Below the pieces are notes generated by a model. The model did not search any database. It was not told where the DNA came from and saw nothing but the letters and a program-made list of their open reading frames with translations. DNA of 64,000 nt from Pseudomonas sp. Leaf58 (GTDB lineage Bacteria > Pseudomonadota > Gammaproteobacteria > Pseudomonadales > Pseudomonadaceae), in the NCBI RefSeq assembly GCF_003627215.1, contig NZ_CP032677.1, positions 3,787,501 to 3,851,500 on the forward strand. The letters run 5' to 3'. A program made the position numbers and the translations under genes. Below are positions 16,568 to 26,000 of the stretch, piece after piece. The stretch's first letter is position 1. The number at the start of each line of letters is the position of its first letter.

Positions 16568-17947
16568 TCAGGCAAAGTCCGACAAGGAAAGGTAACCACC
16601 CAACAGCGCGTCTAGGAAATCAACCTGAACGGCTTGCTCGAGCCCATGCTTGTCGAAGAAGGCACGCGCACGCTGGTAGTAGTACTGCTCCAATGCCTGA
16701 TCGGCATCGGTATGACCGGCATCGAAGCCATGCTGCGACAATGCGGAGCATTTGACCGCCGCATACTTGCGACAGCAGACCTCCACCGACTGATCCAGCC
16801 ATGCAGTGCGCTGCGGTCGAGTGAAGTGCAAATAGTCCTGGGCCTGCGCCGAAACCGACTTGTCCAATAGCAAAGCAGCCAGGTTGTCAGCCAACCATGG
16901 CGCAAAATGGTAGCCATCCCTGCGTGTACCGGAGGCAATGAAAGTATTGTCATTAAGCTGGCCGATAACCGGGTAGCCATCAAGGCTCAGCGGGCGATAA
17001 CCGAAGTTGTAGCGGATGAAGCCACTGGAGCGGTGCAAATGGTTGACTTGGTTAATCGCACCATTGATCAACGCCGCCACCGACTCTGCCCGCGGGAAGT
17101 GTTCATCAGCGGTCGTCACCAGGTTGGTGGCCCCGACGACGAACTGGTCGTCCTGATAGGGTGCATGGTAGATCCCGCAGGCACCGCCCCGGTTGGGAGT
17201 GCGCAGTACGTACCGCCCTTTGATACCGTGGTTCTTCAACACCACAGTCGCACCCACACCATTGATGACCCGAATGCAGCCTTCCTCGTTCCACAGCCGC
17301 GTGGCCATGCTGCCATTAGCCAGCACGACACGCTCGGCGCCAAGAACGCGTCCGTCTTCCAGAACAACACCACGGGTACGCCCATTGACCTTGTCCAACG
17401 TTTTCACCACGCCGTCGACAAAACGCACACCACGTTTTTCCAGCGTGGCCTGCAGCGCATGGATCACACCGTCCGGATTGAGCACACCTTCGCGCGGCAA
17501 GAACAGCGCCTGACGCGTGCGATAGTTTGCCCCTGGTACATAAGCGGGCTCCAAGCGCGGGTCGACACGCTCATAGGGCTCAGCAAATTCATCAAGGTAA
17601 CCGGCGATCGCATCGAACGCGGCATCCTCAAAACGGTTGGATGCGTTGTTATTCACCAACACGGTACCCAGGCGATAATATCCGGCGGGAATCTCGAACT
17701 CTTCGACGAAGCTTCCCCACAGACGGGCCGATGCCTGGCTCAATTCGAATTTCAGACGGTCACGCGGTTGATCGAGTGCGCCCGGCTCGAGTTCGGCGAA
17801 GGAGTTGAGCATGGCCGCCGCGGCCATGGAGGCGCTGTAAGGACGTGTTACCGGGCCAACCACTTGGATGCGTTCACCTGGGACGCTTCGCGACAAGCCT
17901 GCCGCGATAGCCAAGGCGACCATGCCATTGCCAATGATCAGAAACAT
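16568..17947 (-). CDS. FAD-dependent oxidoreductase (DAO family)
   Basis: The 459-residue product begins with a dinucleotide-binding fold (LIIGNGMVALAIAAGL). It continues through a D-amino-acid-oxidase-like body with GVLNPDGVIHALQATLEKRGVRF cut by later stretches, ending in a FAD-closing region GYRPLSLDGYPVIG and ASGTRRDGYHFAP. This looks like glycine oxidase or sarcosine/D-amino acid dehydrogenase relatives, which oxidise C-N bonds. A role in building an amino-acid-derived substituent on the flagellin sugar is possible but inferred. A ribosome site GGAGCACCC precedes the ATG. It lies 23 bases before the transaminase gene. Confidence 0.75.
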   Translation of the reverse strand: MFLIIGNGMVALAIAAGLSRSVPGERIQVVGPVTRPYSASMAAAAMLNSFAELEPGALDQPRDRLKFELSQASARLWGSFVEEFEIPAGYYRLGTVLVNNNASNRFEDAAFDAIAGYLDEFAEPYERVDPRLEPAYVPGANYRTRQALFLPREGVLNPDGVIHALQATLEKRGVRFVDGVVKTLDKVNGRTRGVVLEDGRVLGAERVVLANGSMATRLWNEEGCIRVINGVGATVVLKNHGIKGRYVLRTPNRGGACGIYHAPYQDDQFVVGATNLVTTADEHFPRAESVAALINGAINQVNHLHRSSGFIRYNFGYRPLSLDGYPVIGQLNDNTFIASGTRRDGYHFAPWLADNLAALLLDKSVSAQAQDYLHFTRPQRTAWLDQSVEVCCRKYAAVKCSALSQHGFDAGHTDADQALEQYYYQRARAFFDKHGLEQAVQVDFLDALLGGYLSLSDFA

Positions 17948-17956
17948 GGGTGCTCC

Positions 17957-18724
17957 TTACAGCAACTTGACGATGCACAGTGACGGGTAGGTTTCCGAGC
18001 GTTTAATCTCGTGACGCACCCTTCCAAGTATCTCGGCGACATAGGCATAGCCTTCGCCCGGCAGGAAGTCGCGCTGCAATTGGAAGAACACCAGCAACGC
18101 ACCAGGCACACAGCGTGGAAGAATCTGTTCCAGCGCAAATCGAGTCGGCCCCTCCAAGTTCATATCGAAGAAAGCGAGGGCGACCAGTAGGTTGCGTTGC
18201 TGCTCGATGAACTGTGGCAAGGTGTCCTTGATATCCCCTTCTACAACCTGATGCCCGCCCGGTACCTGAGGTAGGGCATTGATGCCTTCGTGAAGGGTCA
18301 ACAGGTGACGCAGGTAATCCGCATAGCCATTACCCGTGTCATAGCAACCATCCTGGAAATGCGCGTTGGCAACCTGCCCATCGCCGGAATGAGATTTGTA
18401 ACCGGCAAAAGTATCGAACGCAGCAATCCGGCGTTGTTTGTTGAACGGTTCAAATATCGCCCTAAGGTTTTCACAAAGCACAGCGTTCTGCCCACGCCAC
18501 GTGCCGAAGTCGAATATCGAGCCAGGCAAACGGACAATCTCACGATAAAGATCGGAAATCGCCAGCATCCGTGCTAACGATGCAGAGCGGATGAATAAAC
18601 CAAGATTGCGCTCCTTTTCGGCATCATCCAGCGGCGCGTTATGGAAAGCCTGCCAGAGCTGCTCGCGGGCTTCGAGCTGACTATCGCTGGACTGGGTGAC
18701 GGAGGTGGAACCGCTTTTGAGCAT
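17957..18724 (-). CDS. TylF/MycF-type sugar O-methyltransferase
   Basis: This 255-residue protein resembles the TylF family, metal-dependent O-methyltransferases of macrolide deoxysugars. Visible signs are the SAM-site region SIFDFGTWRGQNAVL, the AAFDTFAGYKSHSGDG stretch that follows it, and the family's acidic motif ALAFFDMNLEGPTRFALEQI. GGAGAGCACC precedes the ATG. It lies 9 bases before the FAD oxidoreductase gene. A deoxysugar hydroxyl is the probable target, which fits the neighbouring transaminase. Confidence 0.75.
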   Translation of the reverse strand: MLKSGSTSVTQSSDSQLEAREQLWQAFHNAPLDDAEKERNLGLFIRSASLARMLAISDLYREIVRLPGSIFDFGTWRGQNAVLCENLRAIFEPFNKQRRIAAFDTFAGYKSHSGDGQVANAHFQDGCYDTGNGYADYLRHLLTLHEGINALPQVPGGHQVVEGDIKDTLPQFIEQQRNLLVALAFFDMNLEGPTRFALEQILPRCVPGALLVFFQLQRDFLPGEGYAYVAEILGRVRHEIKRSETYPSLCIVKLL

Positions 18725-18760
18725 GGTGCTCTCCTAAAGGCAGAGTGAACGGACAGTTCG

Positions 18761-19396
18761 TCAAGAAGCCTTGCGCACAAGCAAGGTGAACTCGTACAAA
18801 CCATAATCATGCAAGAGTGCCACCTCCCGGGAGTACGTTGTTTTGCACAGATCAAAGTAGAAGCAGGGATCACCGTAATAGAGGTAATCACGCATGAAAG
18901 GAGGGTCTGAATAGGAGGTCAGGCAATTGAACGCGAAGCCCTTGCGACTACAGGCATCCATCGTGCGCAGTACGTCAGCGATATAGGCCTCCCAGGTTGC
19001 ACGCGGGGTCGCCTGACACACATTGAAAATGCCACTGGCCACCGCATAATCCGCCTGCCGCGAGGCACTTTCTGCCACCTCGAAACACACTGTGGCGCTG
19101 GCTGGATGCTGCTGACGAGCTGCTGCGATCATCTGCTCCGACACGTCGTATCCATGGTAATCAACCGTCACTCCACGCGCCTGCAACCACGCCAACAGTG
19201 CGCCGTAACCACATCCGACATCAATCAGGCTAAACCCTTCCTGCTGCTCATTGACAGGCACCAGTTTGAGCAACTGGGCAAACCGTAGCTGCTGCGATGC
19301 ACTACCGTTCCAGTCCACCCCCTCAGGGGTGGCACCATGTGCACGGATGCGCGATGAGTAGTAATCCGCCACGTCTTGCAAGATATTCGTGCTCAT
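18761..19396 (-). CDS. Class I SAM-dependent methyltransferase
   Basis: The 211-residue product has the SAM motif LIDVGCGYGALLAWL and the second motif YHGYDVSEQMIAAARQ. The C-terminal half contains FNCLTSYSDPPF and YYGDPCFYFDLC. The substrate is not recognisable. I chose the ATG at 19396: its ATGA overlaps the stop of the WbqC gene and GAGG lies 8 bases upstream. The ATG at 19402 sits too close to that ribosome site. Translational coupling with the WbqC gene is likely. Confidence 0.78.
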   Translation of the reverse strand: MSTNILQDVADYYSSRIRAHGATPEGVDWNGSASQQLRFAQLLKLVPVNEQQEGFSLIDVGCGYGALLAWLQARGVTVDYHGYDVSEQMIAAARQQHPASATVCFEVAESASRQADYAVASGIFNVCQATPRATWEAYIADVLRTMDACSRKGFAFNCLTSYSDPPFMRDYLYYGDPCFYFDLCKTTYSREVALLHDYGLYEFTLLVRKAS

Positions 19397-20091
19397 GGAC
19401 ATCGCCTCAGAAAAGTTGACGCATCGCTACCTGTGTTGAACAACAGGTCGACAACACTGACAGCATGTTGGAACTCGCCGAACAATTGAGGGTGCTCGGG
19501 ATAACCCGCATAACTCATGTACGACACATTGACCCCAGCAGCAGCAAAGGCCGCTTCATCCAGATAGCAACTGGCCGCAGGCCCCGATAGATACTCGGTG
19601 GCCTCTAGTGCCTGGCATAGCTGGATCAGCCGTTCATTCTTACCCTCGCTGTGCCCCAGGTCCTCCGAGCGATATAGCGGCGTATGAATGTCGAGCAGGG
19701 TGCACAGACCGCTGATGAAAAGCTCGTTGATACGAGAAAGACTATCGATGCTGGCTGCCTGCTCGTAGAGGGCACGAATCGGTGCCTCCATCTGGGTAAA
19801 GCAAGCTGCTCGCCGATAACTCATTTCGATGGTCTTCCAGTGCTTGGCTGCCCAGTCGGGCTCACTGATTTGCACTTCATTGATCAACTGCTCGTATCGC
19901 CCACGGTTCTTCACCGGGATGGTCAACCAGTGCTCTCCCTGGGCAGTCTTGATCTTGTTGCGATTGCGCCAGTCGCGCCGGGTGTACTGAACATCGTCAT
20001 AGAGAACAAACGCGTCAACACTGCGAATCAGATCGAAATAGCCCTTCCAAGGGATATAGTTTGACTGGACTACAGCCACTTTTTTTTGCAT
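19393..20091 (-). CDS. WbqC-family protein
   Basis: The 232-residue product starts VAVVQSNYIPWKGYFDLI and continues with DDVQYTRRDWRNRN and WLTIPVKNRG, the hallmark of the WbqC-like family found in polysaccharide and glycosylation clusters. The biochemical activity of the family is not established. I chose the ATG at 20091 because GAGG lies 6 bases upstream. A longer reading to 20289 runs into the terminator and the previous gene. It opens the WbqC-methyltransferase-TylF-oxidoreductase-transaminase-glycosyltransferase series, and the gaps between these genes are 50 bases or less. Confidence 0.82.
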   Translation of the reverse strand: MQKKVAVVQSNYIPWKGYFDLIRSVDAFVLYDDVQYTRRDWRNRNKIKTAQGEHWLTIPVKNRGRYEQLINEVQISEPDWAAKHWKTIEMSYRRAACFTQMEAPIRALYEQAASIDSLSRINELFISGLCTLLDIHTPLYRSEDLGHSEGKNERLIQLCQALEATEYLSGPAASCYLDEAAFAAAGVNVSYMSYAGYPEHPQLFGEFQHAVSVVDLLFNTGSDASTFLRRCP

Positions 20092-20158
20092 CCCGAACCT
20101 CATGAGCGCAGCGCAGGAGTGTGCTTTGCGGCCTGTCAATAAATCGCCATCGGGCAAG

Positions 20159-20185
20159 AAAAAGCCGGGCTTTAACCCGGCTTTT
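20159..20185 (-). terminator. Rho-independent terminator after glycosyltransferase 2
   Basis: The minus strand reads AAAAGCCGGG-TTAAA-GCCCGGCTTTTT. This near-perfect hairpin with its T run lies about 25 bases past the 919-aa glycosyltransferase stop. It separates the island into two transcription units, with the WbqC gene starting the second. Confidence 0.9.
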
Positions 20186-20209
20186 GCAATTTCCAAGCCA
20201 GCTAAACCA

Positions 20210-22969
20210 CTAAACCACCTGAGCAAGCCAACTAGGTTCGCCCTCTGACGGCACTTCGGCGGTCGCCACATAACGGGCTTGTCCAGCAAATGCCAACGGC
20301 CAAGTCTTCGCCAACTCCATCGCCACTGTCAGAGTTGGGGTGGGCAGGTCGTGGACAAATAACTGGGCCCGAGGCGTCCATATCGCCATCATTCCAGCGT
20401 TCGTCACAGCCAACGACAGACTAATACCGAAATCGGCAGAAGCCTTGATTCCGCCGCATTGATCGAGGACATCCTTGCGTACCATCAGACAGGCATCCGA
20501 GATCGCCGGGCATTGCCGCACAGACTGTGGCCAACGCGACTGAACGCTCTGCTCGATTGTCATGCCCTTCCAAGGTTCATGGATCTGTGGGCCGGCCACC
20601 AACTCATAACCGGCATGCACCAAAACACCCTCTAAATCGCACAGGCAGGCCCCTACAACTCCGACTTCAGGGCGCTGCGCTTCATTCATCAGGGCTTCAA
20701 TCCAAGCTGGCGAATTAACTTGGCATCGCTCGGATAACACCACCAGATACTCGCCGCGAGCCTGCTGCGCCGCCAGGTCCAACAGCACCTCCCGCGGAGC
20801 ATCGGCCTCGCCGGTCACCAGCCGCACGCGCCCGGCGAAAGACTGCAGCGCGGCGCCCCCGATATCGATAGCACTGCCCGCGCAGGCCAGGAGGATCTCA
20901 TAGCGCGGATAGCGAGTACGCTGCAAGACCGAGGTAAGGCAACTCTGCAGTTGCTCCTGGTCAGTCTCGCAAGCTAGCAAAATGCTAACTAAAGGAACCG
21001 TAGGGTGACGGAAATCGATAGTCAGGCCAGCGCCTTTCACATCGCTGACATGCCCACGATAACCAAGTTGCGCCAAGTGCCGATTGAGGATGGTCGCTGC
21101 CTCCTTTGCCAGCGCCGCTCCCGGTTGCTCACCAATGACCAAGTATTCTCCCATGTACGCCAAGCTACCCAGCCCATGCTCCTCGACCAGGCGCAGCAAT
21201 AGGTCCAGCTCGAAGGCATGGTGATAAGTTTCGCTAAAGCCGCCCAGGTCGACTACAACCTGCCGACGCACCAACCAGTGTCTGGACATCAGCTCTGGCT
21301 GACTGCGTAACAAATCCAAGTCAGCCCCTGGGCGCACCACCCCCAATAGACGCCCTTGGGCATCACGCTGCACTTCGTTGGCAGCAATGGCTTGGCAGGC
21401 AGGAGTATCGACGAGTTCTACCAGCAACCGCTGGACACCGCCGGCAAGCAGCACATCACCTGCATCGAGCAGCATCAACCATTCGCTTGGCAGTTGGAGC
21501 AACACCTGGTTCAGGTGAGCAAGCCAGTTACTTTCGTTTACCTGAACGAAATGCAGCACATCGCGAGCAGTGGTGATCGCTGGTGGCTTGCCTCCCTTGA
21601 GCACCACCAGCTTGAAGTTGCGCAGGCCACACGCAAGCAGGCTGTCGAAAGTAGCCTGCAACGCCTGGTCGTCATCCTCCAGATCGAGCACGACAAACGC
21701 CAGTGGCGTAGCTGGATGTCTAGCCAAATACGCTTGTACACGTTGACGTCCCGCTGCATTAGGTGTGGCGCAGGCAATCTGAGCGAGCACCTTGCCTGAT
21801 GGCGTGCCTTGCAATTGTTGCTGCGTACCGGGAGCCGGTACATGCTGCAAGCGGTCAATCCACGCCGCCAGCTCACGGCCCCGTTCAACTTCAGAATCAT
21901 CCCGCAGCATTGCCATCAACAACTGACAGACCTCGAGGCTGAACAGGCCTAGCCCCAGCGCCTGCCAGTAGCGCTGCACCAGGCTTTCAGCGGTGTCATT
22001 AGGATGCACCTGCAGCAGTTCGCGCTGGCGAACCCAGCTTCCCTCGAGTAAATGTTGGTGACGCTGCCCCGTCGGCCACGCATGGCAGAGAAACTCCAGC
22101 GCGCTCAACTGGGCGAACAAGGCACCCGTGTAATAAGGGAGCTCTACATACTGACGCGGCTCGAAGGCGCGCTGTGGATCGCCAACGATGCTGTCCCAGC
22201 TGGAGGTCACCAGCAAGGGTGCATCTCCCTGGGTATAGGTTCCACGGACGAAGCGGTTGAGTACCACAAAGCCATCTTCGTCCAGGCTCGCGTCTTTTTG
22301 CTCGAGCAGCCAGAGGTGCAAGGACCGAACCAGTTGCACTAAGTGTTCTTCGCGTGCGGCTGGCGCGAGTGTGCAAGGCACGTACTCACAGACAACGTCT
22401 GTCTGATCAAGGCGAACAATCGCGCCATCAGCCAACAGCTCGTAAGATAGCGCGACACACAGGCCGGCAAAATCCAGATCTGCCGGCAAAACGGCCAGCG
22501 CAGCCTGCAATGTCGAAACGCGCATTATCGCACGCCAAGCCTGCTGACCACTCTGCGCATACTGCGACAGACGCCCATGCGCGTCATCCTGCAACGCGCC
22601 TGAGAGCGCAGCGCCCAGTTTGTGATAAGCCACCTGGCTGTTACCAGGGACGTAACCCAGAGCGTAACCTTGTACGGCGCCCACCTGCGGCTGACCTTGC
22701 AGATAGGCTGCGGCACGATCCAGGGCATCATCCAACACAAAGTCGCTATCCAGCGCTAGCGTTACCAGCGGCGTGGAGACCTGCGCGAGCAGCTGCACCC
22801 ATTGCGTATAGCTCATAGCTGCCGAACCGGCTGGCCAGGGCTGAGCCTCCAGACACGGTATGCCGCGCTCACGATAATAGTGAGCTGCGCGAAGACGCGA
22901 CTCACCCGCGCTGTACCCGAGCAGGACGACAGTTACATCACTGCGCGACCCGGTTGCAGTTTCGATCAT
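20210..22969 (-). CDS. Large multi-domain glycosyltransferase, flagellin type (2)
   Basis: This 919-residue protein lacks the C-terminal GT-B half of its two relatives. The N-terminal region (1-200) looks like a distinct GT-A-like domain with ALDSDFVLDDAL (DSD at 74-76). A helical region follows (200-400). The unit at about 423-615 carries LLDAGDVLLAGG and RPGADLDLLRSQPEL, shared with the other two. The last unit (about 659-900) starts VSILLACETD, has VVLSERCQV where a DxD would be, and ends AIWTPRAQLFV. The active transferase domain is therefore probably the first one. Likely partner in flagellin glycosylation, by context. Confidence 0.8.
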   Translation of the reverse strand: MIETATGSRSDVTVVLLGYSAGESRLRAAHYYRERGIPCLEAQPWPAGSAAMSYTQWVQLLAQVSTPLVTLALDSDFVLDDALDRAAAYLQGQPQVGAVQGYALGYVPGNSQVAYHKLGAALSGALQDDAHGRLSQYAQSGQQAWRAIMRVSTLQAALAVLPADLDFAGLCVALSYELLADGAIVRLDQTDVVCEYVPCTLAPAAREEHLVQLVRSLHLWLLEQKDASLDEDGFVVLNRFVRGTYTQGDAPLLVTSSWDSIVGDPQRAFEPRQYVELPYYTGALFAQLSALEFLCHAWPTGQRHQHLLEGSWVRQRELLQVHPNDTAESLVQRYWQALGLGLFSLEVCQLLMAMLRDDSEVERGRELAAWIDRLQHVPAPGTQQQLQGTPSGKVLAQIACATPNAAGRQRVQAYLARHPATPLAFVVLDLEDDDQALQATFDSLLACGLRNFKLVVLKGGKPPAITTARDVLHFVQVNESNWLAHLNQVLLQLPSEWLMLLDAGDVLLAGGVQRLLVELVDTPACQAIAANEVQRDAQGRLLGVVRPGADLDLLRSQPELMSRHWLVRRQVVVDLGGFSETYHHAFELDLLLRLVEEHGLGSLAYMGEYLVIGEQPGAALAKEAATILNRHLAQLGYRGHVSDVKGAGLTIDFRHPTVPLVSILLACETDQEQLQSCLTSVLQRTRYPRYEILLACAGSAIDIGGAALQSFAGRVRLVTGEADAPREVLLDLAAQQARGEYLVVLSERCQVNSPAWIEALMNEAQRPEVGVVGACLCDLEGVLVHAGYELVAGPQIHEPWKGMTIEQSVQSRWPQSVRQCPAISDACLMVRKDVLDQCGGIKASADFGISLSLAVTNAGMMAIWTPRAQLFVHDLPTPTLTVAMELAKTWPLAFAGQARYVATAEVPSEGEPSWLAQVV

Positions 22970-23012
22970 AGTGCACCTGTTAAAGTAGTCATTCGACGCC
23001 AGGCGTCATTGT

Positions 23013-26000
23013 TCAATCGGCCAGCCAGGCATTCGCCCAGTGCTGCAAATGATGTTCGTTGAGGACATAGTCTCGCAGCACGATCTCGCGAAGACCGTCG
23101 CCCTGACGGTAGCTCGCCATCGGGTCGGAAAGATGCATGCGTATTGCGTCGAGCCACTGCGCGGTTGTGTTCTCGCGCACCCGCGTGCAGGGAAGATAAC
23201 CAGCGTACGCCTTGGTATCGGTACAGATCACCGGAAAACCACAGGCGCCATATTCCAGCAAGCGGAGGTTGCTCTTACAGTCGTTGAAAAGATTTTGCTC
23301 AAGCGGCGCGAGCGCCAGATCAAGGTTGAGGCTGGCCAGTTTTTGTGGGTATAGAGCGAAAGGAATACCTGAGTAGAATTCCTTCACATACGGCCTCAGT
23401 TCGTTCGGGCACATACCGAAGAACACCCAGTCGACCTCTGTCGACAGTGTCTTCACCACATCGAGCAGTAACTCTAGATCTCCTCTGTGGCTGGTACCTC
23501 CTGCCCAGCCAACTCTCGGCCGGGTACTGGTCTGGCGCTGACTCACCAACCCCGTCCACAGAGGCGCAGCCAGCATGTTCGGCACCACCCGAATATCTTG
23601 GTGCATGCTGGACAATGCGTCGGCCAGCGGTTCGGTGGAGACCACCACGCGATCACACAAACCGATCGCTTCGGCTACCAGCTCGCGCATGTTCGCCGGC
23701 ATGTTGCGCGCATGATCGTTCTTTTTTGGCGGGTCGATGATGTAGTCATCCAGCTCATAAATTCGCCGGGCAGAGGAAAAGCGCTTGTACCGATCGATAT
23801 CGCGCACATTGGCCGGCAGGTAGCGACACTGCAGGATCATCACATCGGGCTTTTCTCGCTCAAGCTCGATCAATCCCGGCGCGCTGTAGTCGATACGGCC
23901 CTGGATCCAGCCTGCTCGCTCCAGCTCGGCAAAGGGTTGGACGACTCGATAGTGCCCGATGGCCGAGGTCGTGCTCGGCAGTGCCAAAACCGACGGCATG
24001 GCCCGGGCGATGAACGGATCCCACCCACCGCGCAACCCAGCGTCGAAATTGCAGTTCGGCACCTTCAGGCTCAGGTTCCGGTTGTAGGCGGGGTCTAACG
24101 CCACCCAGGCCAACCAGCGCTGATACAGCATGTCACGGTCAGCCTGCTGCCCCTGTGCGGTGACTTCCTGCGCTGCCACCACGGGCAACCGAGCCACAAG
24201 TGAAAAGGGCGTCCAAACCGCAAGGTAACCCAACGCCCTAGCGCGCAAGCAAAAGTCCACGTCAAACAGGGATTCCTGCAGGTTAGCGGTATCCAGCCCA
24301 TTCAACTCATCGAATAACTCTCGACGCACCAACAGGCAGTCGATACTTAGCGCACTCCAGTTCTGCACCAGGCGCAGCCTGTTCATGTACCCATCCGCAC
24401 CCACTGGGCAGCCGAGAAAGGCGCTACTTGCGCCCGACTGCATGCCGATGACCAGGCCGGTGGATACAACCGCACCATTGCTGTCGAACAGTTTAGGGCC
24501 AACCAGGCCAACTTCCGGACGCTGCCCTTGGTGCATCAGTTCGCTCAACCACTGGGCATCGAACAAGAAACATCCTGCATCCAGTAACAATAAGAAGTCA
24601 GCGCGCGCCTGGCGGCACCCCTCATTGATACTCTGGATTCGCTCCAGGGCACCAACTTCGACGACCCGCAATTGGTCGCTGCCCAGACTCGCCAAACCGA
24701 TCAACCAGCCACGCACATCTGTCGCCGTACAGGCATTGGCAACCAGCAGGATTTCGAAATGGCGGTATGCAGTGTTTTCAAGCACAGACTCGACACAACG
24801 CATCAGCGCTGTCAGATCGCTACCGGCATGAATGACGATCGAGACACTGGCAGGCTGGGCATGCAGATAGGTCACGCGGGTCATCAAACTGCCCTCGATG
24901 CCCTCCACCTGCGCATTGACGCCCGAGCGCCCAAGGTGCGCTTGCACGACACGAGAGGCCTGGTCATGCCCACTTGCTTCACCCAGCCATTCGGCATACC
25001 CACGACGGCATTGCACCAATACTTCGGCGATGTGCTCCACCACCTGCAGGCCATGCGTTTCGACCAGACGCCATAGCAAGTCGTGAGGCGCCAGACCAGC
25101 AAAGCTTGTATCGAAACCACCCAGTTCACGTACCGCCGAGGCATTAAATGCCAACAACCGCCCAACGTAGGGCAAACTGCGCATCAGATCGAGGTTGAAG
25201 TCCGGTTTGAAAATCGGTGCCGATGGCGCAAGGTTGTCATTGGTCCCTTCATCAATGTACAGACAAAGGGTTTCGGCCCGCAGAGCCATGCGTTCGGCCA
25301 TGATTACACAAGCGTGTGGGTGCAGGTGATCACCCGCTCTCGCAAGGAACACCCAGTCAAATTGCTGTTCACTGGCAAGCCACTGGTTGAGCGCCTCGAG
25401 GCCGGTACCCAGCCGCACCACATATCGAGCACCACGTTGTGGGGCGAGTTGGAAACTTTCCGGAGCCAGTACAAGAACCACTCCAGCCCGATATGATTGC
25501 TGATCCAGGCTGGCCAGGGTATTGTCCAAGGCCTTTTCGTCACCCGCATCGCAAAACACGACCATCGCGATGCGAGGTTGACTTGGCCACTGCCCAATAC
25601 GCTTTGGGAGCAATCGCTCCTGCCCAGGCGACAATTTGCGGCAATCCAACCACTCGGCGTACAGCTCAGTGAAGCTCAGGCTCGAGACGCCAACCTGCTG
25701 GCTGAAATTGGCGATTTGTGCCGTGAAGAAACGCTGAAGATCATACTCATCCCACTTTTGCAGCGGGTCATCCAGGAAGCTAGCCAAGGGCAGGAAACGT
25801 ACCCACCCATCAGCTGGAGCGGGCTCACTCGATCGCTCCCTGAGCATTTGCAACAGCCATTCGGTTTCAGCCTTGAAAGCCTCGACCATTGCACTCTGAT
25901 GACTTAGCCGCCCCGGATGAACACGCTCCAGACTTAATACCTGCTCCAGGCTACACAGGTGCCCTCGACGTAGCAGACAGGCATAGAGCGCCAAGTCAAC

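Noticed and set aside
20092..20289. Extended N-terminus of the WbqC protein
   Set aside because: The extension runs through the Rho-independent terminator of the preceding gene; the family begins at the ATG at 20091.
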